In this document: positions 12,578 to 23,152 of the stretch, piece after piece
Layout: the number at the start of each line of letters is the position of its first letter
Numbering within the stretch: position 1 is the stretch's first letter
Assembly: GCA_020002185.1 (NCBI GenBank)
Contig: JAHLWY010000265.1
Coordinates: forward strand, 96,138-160,137
Source: Paraescarpia echinospica
Taxonomy: Eukaryota > Annelida > Polychaeta > Sabellida > Siboglinidae
Length of the DNA stretch: 64,000 bases
Direction: 5' to 3'
Position numbers and translations under genes: made by a program
Notes under the pieces: generated by a model
The model's input: only the letters and a program-made list of their open reading frames with translations
The model's database searches: none
Told to the model about the DNA's origin: nothing

Positions 12578-12672
12578 TAGAATAGTTGAGAAGACGTTCG
12601 ATTGAACAGGGCGTAAATTGTATAGCGCTTTGAACAGTCCTAATGACTGGATATATTAAATTACCTTTTTAG
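12578..12672 (+). mobile_element. SINE tail
   Basis: Contains GAAGACGTTCGATTGA, then TAGCGCTTTGAACAGTCCTAATGACTGG, then TTACCTTT. This matches the 3' half of the full SINE at 21,362-21,602. Confidence 0.6.
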
Positions 12673-12955
12673 TTTCTTGAATATCTTACGTCCTCTTTGT
12701 GGGATCGTACATTAATTCCTGAAGGTTTGGCGCTTGAAGTTCAAGACGTCATAAAGGAAAACGTTAACGTACCGCATAGTTTCCTACGCAAGTTCGATAA
12801 TAAATCGATAATAATGTCGGTGATCGCATATCTTTGAATGCTCTGAATTACGTACGTGTTTGCAATACGATTATGCTGTATATATTACTTGCATGTATGT
12901 TTTACTATTTTATTAACCCATTTCGTATATGCTTTATTTTATTAACCGTGAATAC

Positions 12956-14637
12956 TTAACCCTCATCAGTACATCAGGGGTCCATGCTGTCCACACGGGT
13001 ATATTTTTGTGTTATATTTTCTGATCAGTCAGTTATTTTGTTCTCTCTTTTTAGGTAGTTTTCACGTCCACACATGCCATCACCAGGACAAAATATTATT
13101 TGATTTGGTACAGCCATAGGATCTGCATATACAATTGTCGTTTGGGGTCCGCGCGGACAGCAGACCTACCGAATGCAGAACGCAATATTATCGGTGCCAT
13201 TTTCCAAAATATTCTCTCAATGTAATTTGTATCCATACACTGTTATGCCAATCTTGTTTATATCACATTGAATTCTGACTGAAATATGGCACAACCCCAA
13301 GCAAGATATACCGCACGTCAAGCCCTCCGTGTGATTCTTGAGAGTGACTCTGAACCTTTAGATGTGATGACATTGATGATGATGATGACTATAGTGCTGG
13401 TCCTGATGTTGATTCTTGAAGACCATGTGTTTGAACCAGATTCAGATTTGGAAGAAGGGGGTGGTCAGCCTGATCTTACAGATGGTCAGCCTGTTCCTTC
13501 AAATCAACAGAATTTAGAGGCAAATTGTAAAAAACCTGATCAAGAGGCAGATAATGATGTAGCAGCAGGGCAAGAAAGAGGAAGAGCTGAGAAAGGCATA
13601 TAAGGAAGGGGAAGAGGAAGTGTATGTGATGAAAATAGAGGTAGAAGTAGAATAAGAGGTAGAGGAAAAGGGAGAGGTAGAGGACGTGGTCAGGGTCATG
13701 GTCGAGGTCGATATCAGCCGCATGATGATATCCAGGAACAGGCCAATCACCCGGAGGCACAAGGTAATGTTAAACAGAACCAAGATCACCCAAGACCACA
13801 GGTGACCCAATAATTGGAAGAAATGGCAAAGTATGGAATCTGAATGGGCCAGCAATCCATAGGAGAGGTCCTCAAGATATCATCCGGAATAATGTTGGGG
13901 TAACAGCTGAAGGCAGAGTTGAAGCCATCGTTCCTAACAAACGACATCCTGTATAGTATTATGCGTGAGACCAACATGGAGGGAAGCCAATCGAGTGTAC
14001 ATACAGTGGAATGCTGACCATCCGGAGAAGCAGAAGCCCTGGACACCTATGTCTATGATTTAACTGAAGGCCATCTTGGGTCACATGGTTCTCGCTGGTG
14101 TTAATCTCTCCACTCATTAGTCTCTGGATAAATGGTGGGGCTAAAGACTGGAAGACCCATATTTGACATTCCCGGTTAAATTCTGACTTCAGTTCATTCA
14201 GTTAGAGAATCGTTAATATTACTGACATTGCTATAGTATTGTAGGATCCGGTTGCATATTTTGGGGCTAAATATCCTAAGAAGTCTTGCACCCCTGGATA
14301 TAGTATGTTTTGTTTATATTATTATCATTGTAAATGTAAAAGGAAGTATCCCTACCTTTGTTTCATCAAGATGGTTACCTAAAAACCGTGAACATGTCAA
14401 AATGAGGAAAACACGTATAATTCTGACTACAATAATGTCACTCAATTATTATTTTTTATATCAGAATATCATTATTTTTGTTTTATCATATGCGGGAGTC
14501 ATAATAATCATATCAATGTATTCTGAGACAAAAGTATCATGAATAGAAATCAGAAAAGCATGAACTAGAGGTGGGGTCCATTTGAACGCCAGGTGTACCG
14601 AGAAGTAAGTTCTAACAACTGTACTGATGAGGGTTAA
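12956..14637 (+). mobile_element. piggyBac-type transposon relic
   Basis: A 1,674-bp element (12,960-14,633) bounded by inverted ends CCCTCATCAGTAC (12,960-12,972) and GTACTGATGAGGG (14,621-14,633). It is flanked on both sides by TTAA (12,956-12,959 and 14,634-14,637), the diagnostic piggyBac target site. The interior carries the N-terminal part of a piggyBac transposase (13,286 to about 14,190). The catalytic DDD core is missing, so it is non-autonomous. Confidence 0.9.
13286..14190 (+). pseudogene. piggyBac transposase, N-terminal fragment
   Basis: The start at 13,286 gives MAQPQARYTARQALRVIL, followed by an acidic stretch, the usual N-terminus of piggyBac-type transposases. A stop at 13,601-13,603 and further frame changes follow. 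Later pieces include NGKVWNLNGPAIHRRG near 13,820 and FLTNDILYSIMRETN near 13,930. These match the entry into the DDE_Tnp_1_7 domain, where the enzyme begins its cut-and-paste fold. Between them is an Arg-Gly rich low-complexity segment (13,600-13,730). The catalytic aspartates lie beyond the preserved part. Confidence 0.75.
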
Positions 14638-14639
14638 TA

Positions 14640-15232
14640 GTGTATCCAATTTGTCTCGTATTTTCAGCAAATAGAGGACAGTTGTCACATGTTTTATTGG
14701 ACGATAAACGCAAACTGTATACATATACACGGCTACACAGGTACATTCAAACACACGCACATCTTTCCACCATTCCACCATAACACCTATTCACGTGAAC
14801 TCCGTACACACATAGGCCTCTACAAAGGTGCATCTGTACAAACATAAATCATTCTGCCTGTACACACTTACGCCTGAACACCGCTACACCAGTACACCCG
14901 TACATAACTACACCCTTTCACACGAACACACGTACATCCGTACATAAGAATGCCCGTACTTCCTTTCTTCTGCAAGTACGTACACACTTTCATTCATATT
15001 CTCGTACAGCCGTACAGCTTTTCACGTGCACACCCGTGTACCCGTACACGCGTACAAACGTACACCATCACACCCATACAATCTTACAAACGTACAGGCG
15101 TATACACTTACAGCCGGTCAACCGTGAAACAGTACAAACATAAACCATATACCCACACACCAGTACACTCTTTTACCAGTACACCCTACACCATTTCACC
15201 CGTGCACCCGCACACACACGCACACACACACA

Positions 15233-15268
<36 letters not shown>

Positions 15269-16188
15269 TGTGTGTGTGCGTGTGTGCGTGTGTGTGTGTG
15301 TATATGTATATGTATTCTATAAGTAGTTACTTACCTTTCATATTCGAATAAACCAGTACAATCACAAATACCTAAAACCGCATAGCCGTACACCTATATT
15401 TCCGTTCGACCGATCACACCTACATCACTACATCTACATCACTACACCTACATCACTACATCTACATCACTACACCTACATCACTACACCTACATCACTA
15501 CACCTACATCACTACACCCATTTAAACGTACACTCGTAAACCCATACACACTGATAGCTGTACACATGTGCATCCGTAAACATGTACACATGTACACCGT
15601 TTCCTCGTACCTTCGTATACACGCATACACATACCGCCGTACACCAGTACGCCCATATAACCATACGCATGTACACATGTACTCCCGCACAACCGTACAA
15701 AATGTAGCTCGTACACCCGTACAAACGTACCAACGTGGGCCGTTTCACACTACCACCGTACAGCATACAGCCTTTTAAACGCACAACATTTTACCTGTCC
15801 ACAATTGCATCCATAGGCATGCACACCAGCATATCCACACACATATAGCCGCACCACAATGCATACGTATACACAGACATACAGTCGTACAATACTACAA
15901 CAATACAACAGCAAAACCATACTCACATACACCAATACGCCAGTTCGACCGTTCACCTGTTCTCCAGCACAACCCTTCAAATGTACACCCGTACGGGCAT
16001 GCTCCCGTTCACCCCTTCTATACTAAAGCAAATTCGCACATATGTATACACGTACACCCGTACCATGACACTCGTACGCCCTATCACACATACACCAGTA
16101 CACCGTACACATATATACACTTACACAAGTACAAAAACACATGCGCACATGTACACTCTCTCTTCATCATCCACTCAAACGAGTAGTA
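14640..16188 (+). repeat. Degenerate CCGTACAC minisatellite, left block
   Basis: From about 14,715 the sequence is a loose tandem array of 8-14 bp units around CACCCGTACAC. It includes a more regular CTACATCACTACAC sub-array at 15,418-15,515. The same array in the same orientation resumes at 19,263-19,940, beyond the Polinton-like segment. All ORFs here are His/Thr/Tyr or Val/Cys/Tyr repeats and are not genes. Confidence 0.85.
15205..15303. repeat. CA-TA-TG palindrome
   Basis: A (CA)n run with CG steps, CTCATATA, a (TA)n centre and TATATGAG followed by (TG)n make a near-perfect palindrome of about 95 bp, able to extrude as a cruciform. Confidence 0.85.
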
Positions 16189-16286
16189 ATGGTTGACAGG
16201 GTATAGGCATGCAAGGGTGAAAGGGTGAATGGAAATACGGTTACACGGCTGTAAGGGGGTTCGTTAGTACTGGCGTATGAGTAGTA
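16189..16286 (-). repeat. Inverted repeat flanking the Polinton-like segment, left
   Basis: The reverse complement matches 19,173-19,262 closely. It contains GCGTATGAGTAGTA at its inner edge. The phrase GAGTAGTAATGGT occurs at both edges of this arm (16,181 and 16,280). Confidence 0.85.
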
Positions 16287-16708
16287 ATGGTGGGCATCTC
16301 GACCCGGTGCACGAAGTCAAAGATCAAAGGACATCAAAGGGTGTTTGGCTCGGCTGAGCCAAAATGACTTCATTCGCTCATTGGTACTCGTCATAAAATC
16401 TACTTATAAAAAATCTCTTATCTTAATTGGCTTTTTACATCTTACTTATAAAAAAAGTTTGATAGATGCCCGGTTGACCCCTTTTTATAGTCGCCGCGGG
16501 TTCATGTAAGTACGGTCGTATAAGCGCTGACCTCTAGTGGATATACTTGTTATGATAACGTAGACGGTAGCGCCTCTAGTGGTTATGCTATGATAACGTA
16601 GACGGTATCGCCTCTAGTGTAAGAATGAGTAATCAGTCACTTATGTGTAAGGAGGTTATATAGTGGTTATACACGAGGTGTGGTCAGTAGTGTCTCTAGA
16701 TCAGCGGT
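16287..16708 (+). other. Non-coding leader of the Polinton-like segment
   Basis: No ORF. It holds two imperfect copies of TATGATAACGTAGACGGTA.CGCCTCTAGTG (16,549-16,580 and 16,588-16,620) with a related CCTCTAGTGGATA upstream. A short palindrome, TTTGGCTCGGCTGAGCCAAA, lies at 16,347-16,366. These could be promoter-proximal repeats, but function is unknown. Confidence 0.4.
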
Positions 16709-17158
16709 ATGGAGCCTATACGTTTCAGTGGTTCGGCGTCGTTCCTGTCGAATTTTTATCCGTGTCGAGTCACTGCATACGGTCGGGGATTCAGATCCAT
16801 CGAGCATGCTTATCAGTTTAGAAAAGCAATGTTTAACGAAGACGAAGAAAGCGCGGAGTACATCAAATAGTCGTGGTCGGCCTATATAGCGAAGCGACGA
16901 AGTTACGGAATCAAGAAAAAGAGAACGGGAGCCGAATGGGATGCCATTAGGGTCGAGTGTATGAAGAGTCTGTTGATGAGCAAGTTCCAAGGGACAAAAA
17001 AGTTGAAAGATGCCCTGTTAGCTACCGGGGAAGCCGAATTGGTGGAGTGGGTACCGTCAAAAGAAGCCTTCTGGGGTAGCGCCCACGGGGACAAAGAAGG
17101 TCAAAATATGCTCGGGAAATTATTGATAGAGGTGCGCGATGAATGTAGAAGAAATTAA
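16709..17158 (+). pseudogene. NADAR (YbiA/DUF1768-like) protein with one stop
   Basis: One frame runs from ATG 16,709 to TAA 17,156-17,158 (149 codons) with a single internal TAG at codon 54 (16,868-16,870). Motifs fit the NADAR/YbiA superfamily along its full length: LSNFYPC (residues 13-19), SIEHAYQFRKA (30-40), LLATGEAELVEW, then EAFWG with FWG at 121-123, and GQNMLGKLL...VR near the end. Family members act on N-glycosidic bonds of ADP-ribose or riboflavin-pathway intermediates, and some remove ADP-ribose from modified bases. It sits 41 bp upstream of the packaging ATPase on the same strand. The motifs are seen, the enzymatic role is family knowledge, and a role for this element is inference. 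Confidence 0.75.
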
Positions 17159-17199
17159 TAAAAAGTCACTGCTCGTTTCCTGCGCGCCAGTCGTTCAAT

Positions 17200-17822
17200 A
17201 TGTACACGTCGTTGAAGCTTCCTTTTACGTGTATAGTGGCTGGCCCTACGGGGTGCGGTAAGACTACTTTCGTCACTCGTCTACTACAGTTCGCTTCTTC
17301 TATGATCGAGCCGCCTACGGAGAAAATTCTTTGGTGTTATGGCCAGTGGCAATCCGCCTACGCCTCTATGTCAGCCGATATAGAATTCGTAGATGGTTTA
17401 CCGGATCCAAAGATTTTAGACGCCAAAACGAGGATGCTTCTAGTACTCGATGACCTTATGGAGGAAACTGATAGCCGGGTCACGACCTTGTTCACTAAAA
17501 AAGTCATCACTGCAACACGTCCGTCGTACAGCTTCTGCAGAATATCTTTCCAAAAGGGAAAGAAAATCGCACAATCAGCTTGAATGCGCAATACATGGTG
17601 GTAATCAAGAGCCCCCGGGACGCTGGACAAGTATGTCACCTGGCGAAACAGATGTATCCGGGTAGAATCAAATACATGATGGAAGCTTTCAAAGATGCCA
17701 CGTGAGCACCCTACTGTTATCTCCTAGTAGATTTGAAACAGGAAACATCGGAAGATATGCGCTTGCGTACGTCTATTTTCCCAGACGATCGCCTTCAGTA
17801 CGTCTACGTAAAGAGAGTATAA
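17200..17822 (+). pseudogene. Polinton-type DNA-packaging ATPase, two breaks
   Basis: The ATG at 17,200 leads quickly to a Walker A motif, AGPTGCGKTTF (residues about 14-24), and then Walker B, MLLVLDDLM (about 85-93). This fits the FtsK/HerA-like A32 ATPase that pumps DNA into capsids in Polintons, adintoviruses and large DNA viruses. The reading frame is lost at an A-run (about 17,503-17,508). The rest of the domain, including ISLNAQYMV and MYPGRIKYM, continues in another frame to 17,822 after a TGA at 17,703. The gene is therefore inactive as it stands. Length, about 205 codons in all, is close to family size. Confidence 0.82.
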
Positions 17823-17924
17823 AAAAGAGGAATGCATCACAGCGGCCTTCATTCGTCAGGATGACACGGCGGGTGAAGAACCATATTTTAGGTCTGCAGA
17901 ATGACTGTAAAAATATCAAGCTGA

Positions 17925-18518
17925 GTGATGCAGCACGCGAAGAAGATGGCGTTGGTAGACCCTCGGTTGGTGGAGAGTCTCCTGCCGCTAATCGATCAGC
18001 CACCGAGCACGACCAGATCGCGAGCGATGAGTGACATGAAGGACGTTCTAGACCGTTCGGATTTATCCGAGCGAGAGAAGGTAGCGTCGTACAATCAACT
18101 GCTGAGTCGATACAATTCGATAGAGGTGACTCGAGCGGCGCAACCGGTACGTGTGTCCGTGGTGACCGAGGGAAAGGAGGAGGCGGTCCAGCCGCTGCCG
18201 ATGGCGGCGGCGCCGGCATCGCTGAGCGGTATAGAGCGCGAGATCGTGGAAAGCGTACCGAAAACTCTGAAAGGGAAAGCCTATATCCTGATCAAGAAAA
18301 TGAAAACCGATCCGTTGTGTCGATGGAACGACCGCGGCGAATTCTTGTACGACGGTCAACCTATGGCGGGAAGTAACATGGTCGATCTCGTGAACGACCT
18401 CATGCGAACGAGGAAGAAGGCGTTACCGCCGGTTGGGTGGGAAGCGTTCGGGGACCGTATGAGGCGTCTGAACTTCCCTATGGAACTCGTCGGTAACCCC
18501 CGGCATCGAGCGTACATA

Positions 18519-18550
<32 letters not shown>

Positions 18551-18632
18551 GCAGCAGCAGGCGACGCCTGGTAAAGGTAAACGTCGCCGTCGTCGTCGCA
18601 CTGAGTCTCTAGAGCGAAAGTGGGAGGAGTAG
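17925..18632 (+). CDS. Conserved Polinton-associated hypothetical protein (235 aa)
   Basis: The longest intact ORF of the element. It starts MMQHAKKMALVDPRL, a sequence style I associate with Polinton/adintovirus ORFs next to the ATPase. It has a folded-looking C-terminal domain (about residues 105-190, with WNDRGEFLYDGQPMAGSN and PPVGWEAFGDRM). The end is a glutamine run from a CAG tract (18,521-18,560) followed by Lys/Arg-rich residues, suggesting nucleic-acid or capsid contact. No catalytic motif or signal peptide. Function is unknown. The recognition is from memory of similar proteins. Confidence 0.55.
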
Positions 18633-18669
18633 TAAAGAGGTTGAAACGCCGCCGTCAGAGCTTCTCACA

Positions 18670-18762
18670 ATGCACCCTCGAAGGTCGGTAGTCGTCGTCA
18701 TCGACGGCGTAGTCGCAGCGGCTTTCGCTTTATATATGTGTATATTATTCGTCGTAAATCGA

Positions 18763-18797
<35 letters not shown>

Positions 18798-18852
18798 TAG
18801 GTGTCCCGGCGGCCTCGTGGTACGCAACGAAAGCGCCGCCGCCGCCGCCTGA
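18670..18852 (+). CDS. Short ORF with one hydrophobic segment and poly-Ser
   Basis: A 60-codon frame whose residues about 8-29 are strongly hydrophobic (VVVVIDGVVAAAFALYMCIL), followed by twelve serines encoded by (TCG)n. It lies between the hypothetical gene and the integrase. It could be a small membrane protein of the element or a chance ORF created by trinucleotide expansion. Confidence 0.25.
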
Positions 18853-19178
18853 AGCGCGCGTACTTCGACCCGAAACAGGCGGGTAGTTTCGGCGACAACT
18901 ATAGTACGCAAACCGGTCGTGAAGCAGTGGCTAGCGGCGCAGGACACTTACACCCTGCACAAACCGGTCAAACGACGTTTCAAACGACGTTGCATTATCG
19001 TAGGCGGTCGAAACCAGCAGTGGCAAGGCGATCTCGTCGACGTAGTCATCGACGTCTTTTCGAAGCGGGCGTGGTGCGTCCCGTTGAAGAGTAAAGTCGG
19101 CCCGGCGCTCGTTACGGCCTTCGAGTACCTGCTGCAGCAGCAAGAGCAACCGCCGAACGCGCTGCAGACCGATACTAC
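18801..19178 (+). pseudogene. Polinton-type integrase, truncated and frameshifted
   Basis: N-terminal pieces (AYFDPKQAGSFG in one frame; VKQWLAAQDTYTLHKP and following in another from about 18,919) match the zinc-binding/linker part of the retroviral-like integrase of Polintons. The catalytic core begins at GDLVDV, with the first Asp, and runs on to VIDVFSKRAWCVPLKSK. Relative to relatives, the usual segment between these two motifs is missing. The protein breaks off at LQTD (about 19,172), just at the expected second catalytic Asp, where the flanking inverted repeat begins. It cannot catalyse strand transfer. Confidence 0.8.
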
Positions 19179-19262
19179 TCATACGCCAGTACTAACGAAC
19201 CCCCTTACAGCCGTGTACCCGTATTTCCATTCACCCTTTCATGCCTATACCCAGTCAACCAT
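19173..19262 (+). repeat. Inverted repeat flanking the Polinton-like segment, right
   Basis: Partner of 16,189-16,286, abutting the truncated integrase. Confidence 0.85.
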
Positions 19263-19945
19263 ACATGCGTACACACGTTCACACTTACAACCGTACACCC
19301 ATTCAGCAGTACACTCCTTCACCCATGCACCATTACTCATGTACACACGTACACTCGTGCACACTTACAACCGTTCGCCCGTGCAACCGCACACGCATTC
19401 ACACCCGCACATCCATTCGCCTGTACATCCACACAACCATATACCCTTTCACACAGATCCGCTCATGTGAAAACCCTATATTCTTACATCCGTACACCAA
19501 CACTCCGTTTGACGTGTTCACCCATACACCCGTACACCGTTTAACTTATACACCCGTACACACATACACACACTCCTTCATCCTTCATCTTTCACACGTA
19601 CACCAGTACACCAAACGTACATGCCTAAAGCCAAACACGTGTATTTCCGTTCACCTATTCACTCGTACAACCGTTCTACTGTATACATGTCCACACGTAC
19701 ATACGCACATACCTGCATACGTACAAATGTACACACATACATACTTACAACCGTACACCGTTATGCCCATGCGCACCTACATCCGTTCACCTGTTTACAC
19801 GTACACGCGTATATCCGTATTCGTACTTACGTACATGTGTTCACAGGTACACGTTCAGTCGTACACCTGTACAGTGTACACCCATACTCACATACACCAA
19901 TACACCAGTACACCAGTACACCTTTAATTCGTTTACCCGAACACC
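19263..19945 (+). repeat. Degenerate CCGTACAC minisatellite, right block
   Basis: Continuation of the array at 14,715-16,188 in the same orientation. The long His/Thr/Tyr-rich ORFs (for example 19,241-19,927) are repeat translations. Confidence 0.85.
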
Positions 19946-20029
19946 TGATCATACATACAAGGAGTACAACATTATAATATACCGGTGTACTCTCTTATAT
20001 GGTACCATTATATTAGAATGGTCTTCCCT

Positions 20030-20128
20030 TCTTGTTCTCATTACGGTATAATATAAGGTTTGTCTTAATTTGATTTGAAATTGTATGTATTGTAATGCGT
20101 TACAATAAATTGGATTTGATTTGATACA
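20030..20128 (+). mobile_element. Probable LINE/SINE 3' tail
   Basis: The run TTGTAATGCGTTACAATAAATTGGATTTGATTTGAT has the A/T-rich, short-repeat ending typical of a non-LTR element tail. No body is recognised. Confidence 0.35.
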
Positions 20129-20218
20129 CCTCTACACAATATATGTCAACACAGTAGTTGTGGTGTTTAGTAATGTGGTCATCCGTTCTAGCTACCACGT
20201 TGATTCCTATGTATACAG

Positions 20219-20341
20219 AATTCATACGCTTTGTTGCTCTGGATGAGAGGCGTGGCTACGTGTACTGGAATGAAGTCTCCAAACATTCCATCTCACGTTC
20301 CAATCTCGATGGACCTGCATCACAACATGACCAAGTCATAG
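20219..20341 (+). CDS. YWTD gene, exon 1 seen (one blade)
   Basis: Acceptor TATACAG at 20,212-20,218, donor G|GTCCGT after 20,341. The 123 bp give 41 residues, the length of one LDLR class B repeat, with the YVYW strand. Phase is 1 in and 1 out. Confidence 0.65.
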   Translation, partial: NSYALLLWMRGVATCTGMKSPNIPSHVPISMDLHHNMTKS

Positions 20342-23088
20342 GTCCGTGTTACCGTATCACTGAGTCGTCACTCTATCTCTATGTAGCAACAAATAACTAA
20401 CAACCCAGCTACGTGTTTGTTGAAAGTTGTTAAACATCAACTGCCAAATGTGTCACTTAACGTTCGACGTAACTAAACACCATTTTATTAAAGTGACCGT
20501 AAGGAAACAGTGTTAAAGAAAACAACAATATCATACTGGTTAATGTATGTATCAATTAGAAATATCAAAGAATACCATAACAACGTATAGACCAATGGAA
20601 TTACATTTGCAGTTACATTATATTGGTATAGTTGTAAATTAATATGAGAATAATTGCAACACTGGCATGCATTTGGTAAGATTGCATAACAAATAGTTTG
20701 CTAGTGCACTTTCGAAACAGGCTGTTGAAATGTTTCTTGGTTTTCCCTAGTGTTTCCAGTCGAAGGTTCCGTTGGCGGGTTAGCTGTCGATCAAGAGTCA
20801 GGCAAATTGTTCTTCACAACTTATACCGGCGGGAGTGTAAAAGTGATCAACAGTGATGGTAGCGAGAGACGTGAAATCATATCTTCCGGCACACAAACTA
20901 GAGGCATTGCCATTGACGAAAAACGAAGGTAATACTCTATTTGCCGCTGAAACTATACGTCTATCCGTCCGTCTATCTGTCTGTTTGTCTGTGTCTCTCT
21001 TTGAGTTCGTGTGTATTTGTATGCCTGTTGTCTGTCTGTCGATTTTTGTATCCATGTCTCTGTCTCTCCCTGTCTGTCCGTCGGTTCATCTGTCTGTCTG
21101 TCTTTCTCACTATCCGTCCATCAATCTCTCTCTCGCTCTCTCCCTCTCTCCTCTCTCCTCTCTCACTGTCCCTCACACTCCACAAACCGGATTGCTAAAA
21201 GGGTTGATCCTGATTACGTGGACAACACGTTGTTTTAATTTCCTGACTGTTATCATACGTAGTGTAGCAAAACAATAGAATAATACGTGAAATTATTTCC
21301 ACAAACGCACGTATTTGGGTAATTGTGATAACATTACTTCTATAAGTTTTACGTAATATAATATGGAGCGCAGTAGTGCAGTGAGTAGAGCTACGGACAC
21401 TCAACCGAGAGAACCTAGTTTCGAATCCTGTGCTGCAAGGTCGAACCTTGGACAAGTCCGTTCACTTTACGTTGCTCGATGCTTTCCAGAAAAGTCGAGA
21501 TGGTGTTCGATTGATCAGCTCTGTCAGGGAGTAAATTGTAAAACGCTCTGAGCAGTCCTGAGGACTGGACACTGCGCTGTATAAGAACTTACCTTTACTT
21601 TAATATCCCGCATGAAATTATTGTATATGTATTCTTACTATATTAGTGTTCTTATTATATTGTTTCAACAGAGCTGTGTACTATTCGAGTTTCAACCCAA
21701 CGGCTATCCACCGAGTGAATATGGACGGTACTGGAGACACGTCGATAGTGACGTCCGGTATAAGGGAACCAGGCGGTGTATCGTTTGATGGAATTCACGA
21801 CAAGATATGTTGGTCGGATCCTAGTGAGTTATTACAATCACTTGTTCACGTACTCACACGCACACTCGAACACACGCACACACACACGCATGTGCACACG
21901 CACTCCTGCACGCACACACTCACACGCGCACGCATACATACACACGCTTACACACACGCATACATGTGAGCTACTTTACTAATGTGTATAAAGCATGTGA
22001 TATATTATGTGCAACGTGTTATTTGAGGTTCATGTCTACAATATGTACAGTATTTGTTTTGTTTTGGAATACGTCCTAAGAATGAGAGGAACATTTCGTA
22101 TTTCCTCCAAATATATTTAGTCGTACTCTTACATACGTTGACAGACGATTGAGATATTTCAAAACATAGTGCCAAACGTACTCAATGAAGTGTATGACAC
22201 ACACTATCCTTTGCAATTGCTAACAATATATTGTGTGTGTTTGTGTGTGCGTGTGCTTCTGTGAAGATGTGTGTGCGTGCGTGCATGCTAGCGAGTGTGC
22301 ATTCCAATACAGCTAATCCTACCTATTATGCTACAGGTACAAAAATAATCGAATGTACAAACAACCACGGAACAGACCGCGCAGTAATATATAATTCCAC
22401 CCATGAAAAACCGTTACGTTTTGAAGTCAATAATAACACGTTGTTCTACACGGTGGAAGGAAAACATGGGTAAGAGCGTCTTTCAATATGGTATGTTTAG
22501 TTAAATGCTCTAAACACGATATGCTTATATAATTACATTCCGCACATTGCGTTGCTCCGAAAATACGTTTGGATAAAACATCCGCTGCGAGTTGCAATGT
22601 AATTGAGACTGTCGATTCAATGATATTGTCTCATCGTGTGACAAGAGGCAGAGGAAACGTAACTACCTTTTGTGTTTTTGTTTAAAGACAATAATAGACA
22701 GGAATATACTGAACGAATCCACTCGCTCGTATTGTGGTTTGGACACTTATCAACACCAATGCGCACCCATCCACTATAACCTACGTAATCATATTCATCA
22801 TGCGTATTCGGTGAAAATGAAAGATAACATGTTTATAGTGTACAATTTTAGTATTATAATAATGAGTGTAAACATTAGCGACTTTTGAAGGTTACATTAT
22901 TTAGTGTTAGGCTTCCAGCGAATATGCCGCCTACCGACTGCGTTGCTTTACATACACTAGTGATATGTTGACAATTCGCACTTGACGATCATTACTGTCG
23001 CTGATTGTCTAATTATTGTAACGTCGCAAGCCATCATGCGATTAAATGGGATTCAACGAGACAGTCGTAGCCACAATTTCGTTGGGAT

Positions 23089-23152
<64 letters not shown>

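Larger units (their letters stand above)
16287..19172 (+). mobile_element. Polinton/Maverick-like (adintovirus-like) element fragment
   Basis: A 2.9-kb, relatively GC-rich segment encoding in order, all on plus: a NADAR/YbiA-like protein, a packaging ATPase, a 235-codon conserved hypothetical, a short ORF with one hydrophobic segment, and an integrase. ATPase plus this integrase type identifies Polinton/adintovirus-related DNA. Polymerase, protease and capsid genes are absent. Stops, frameshifts and a truncated integrase show it is dead. It is bracketed by inverted repeats (16,189-16,286; 19,173-19,262) and then by the same minisatellite on both sides. Confidence 0.82.

Noticed and set aside
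14950..15784. Tyr/Cys/Val-rich ORFs on both strands
   Set aside because: They follow the CCGTACAC minisatellite; the frame changes with the repeat and no start context or domain exists.
19241..19927. 228-codon His/Thr/Tyr-rich ORF
   Set aside because: Long only because the minisatellite lacks stops in that frame.
21362..21440. A tRNA gene
   Set aside because: A and B box-like sequences are present, but no acceptor stem pairs and the sequence runs on into a SINE body and tail.
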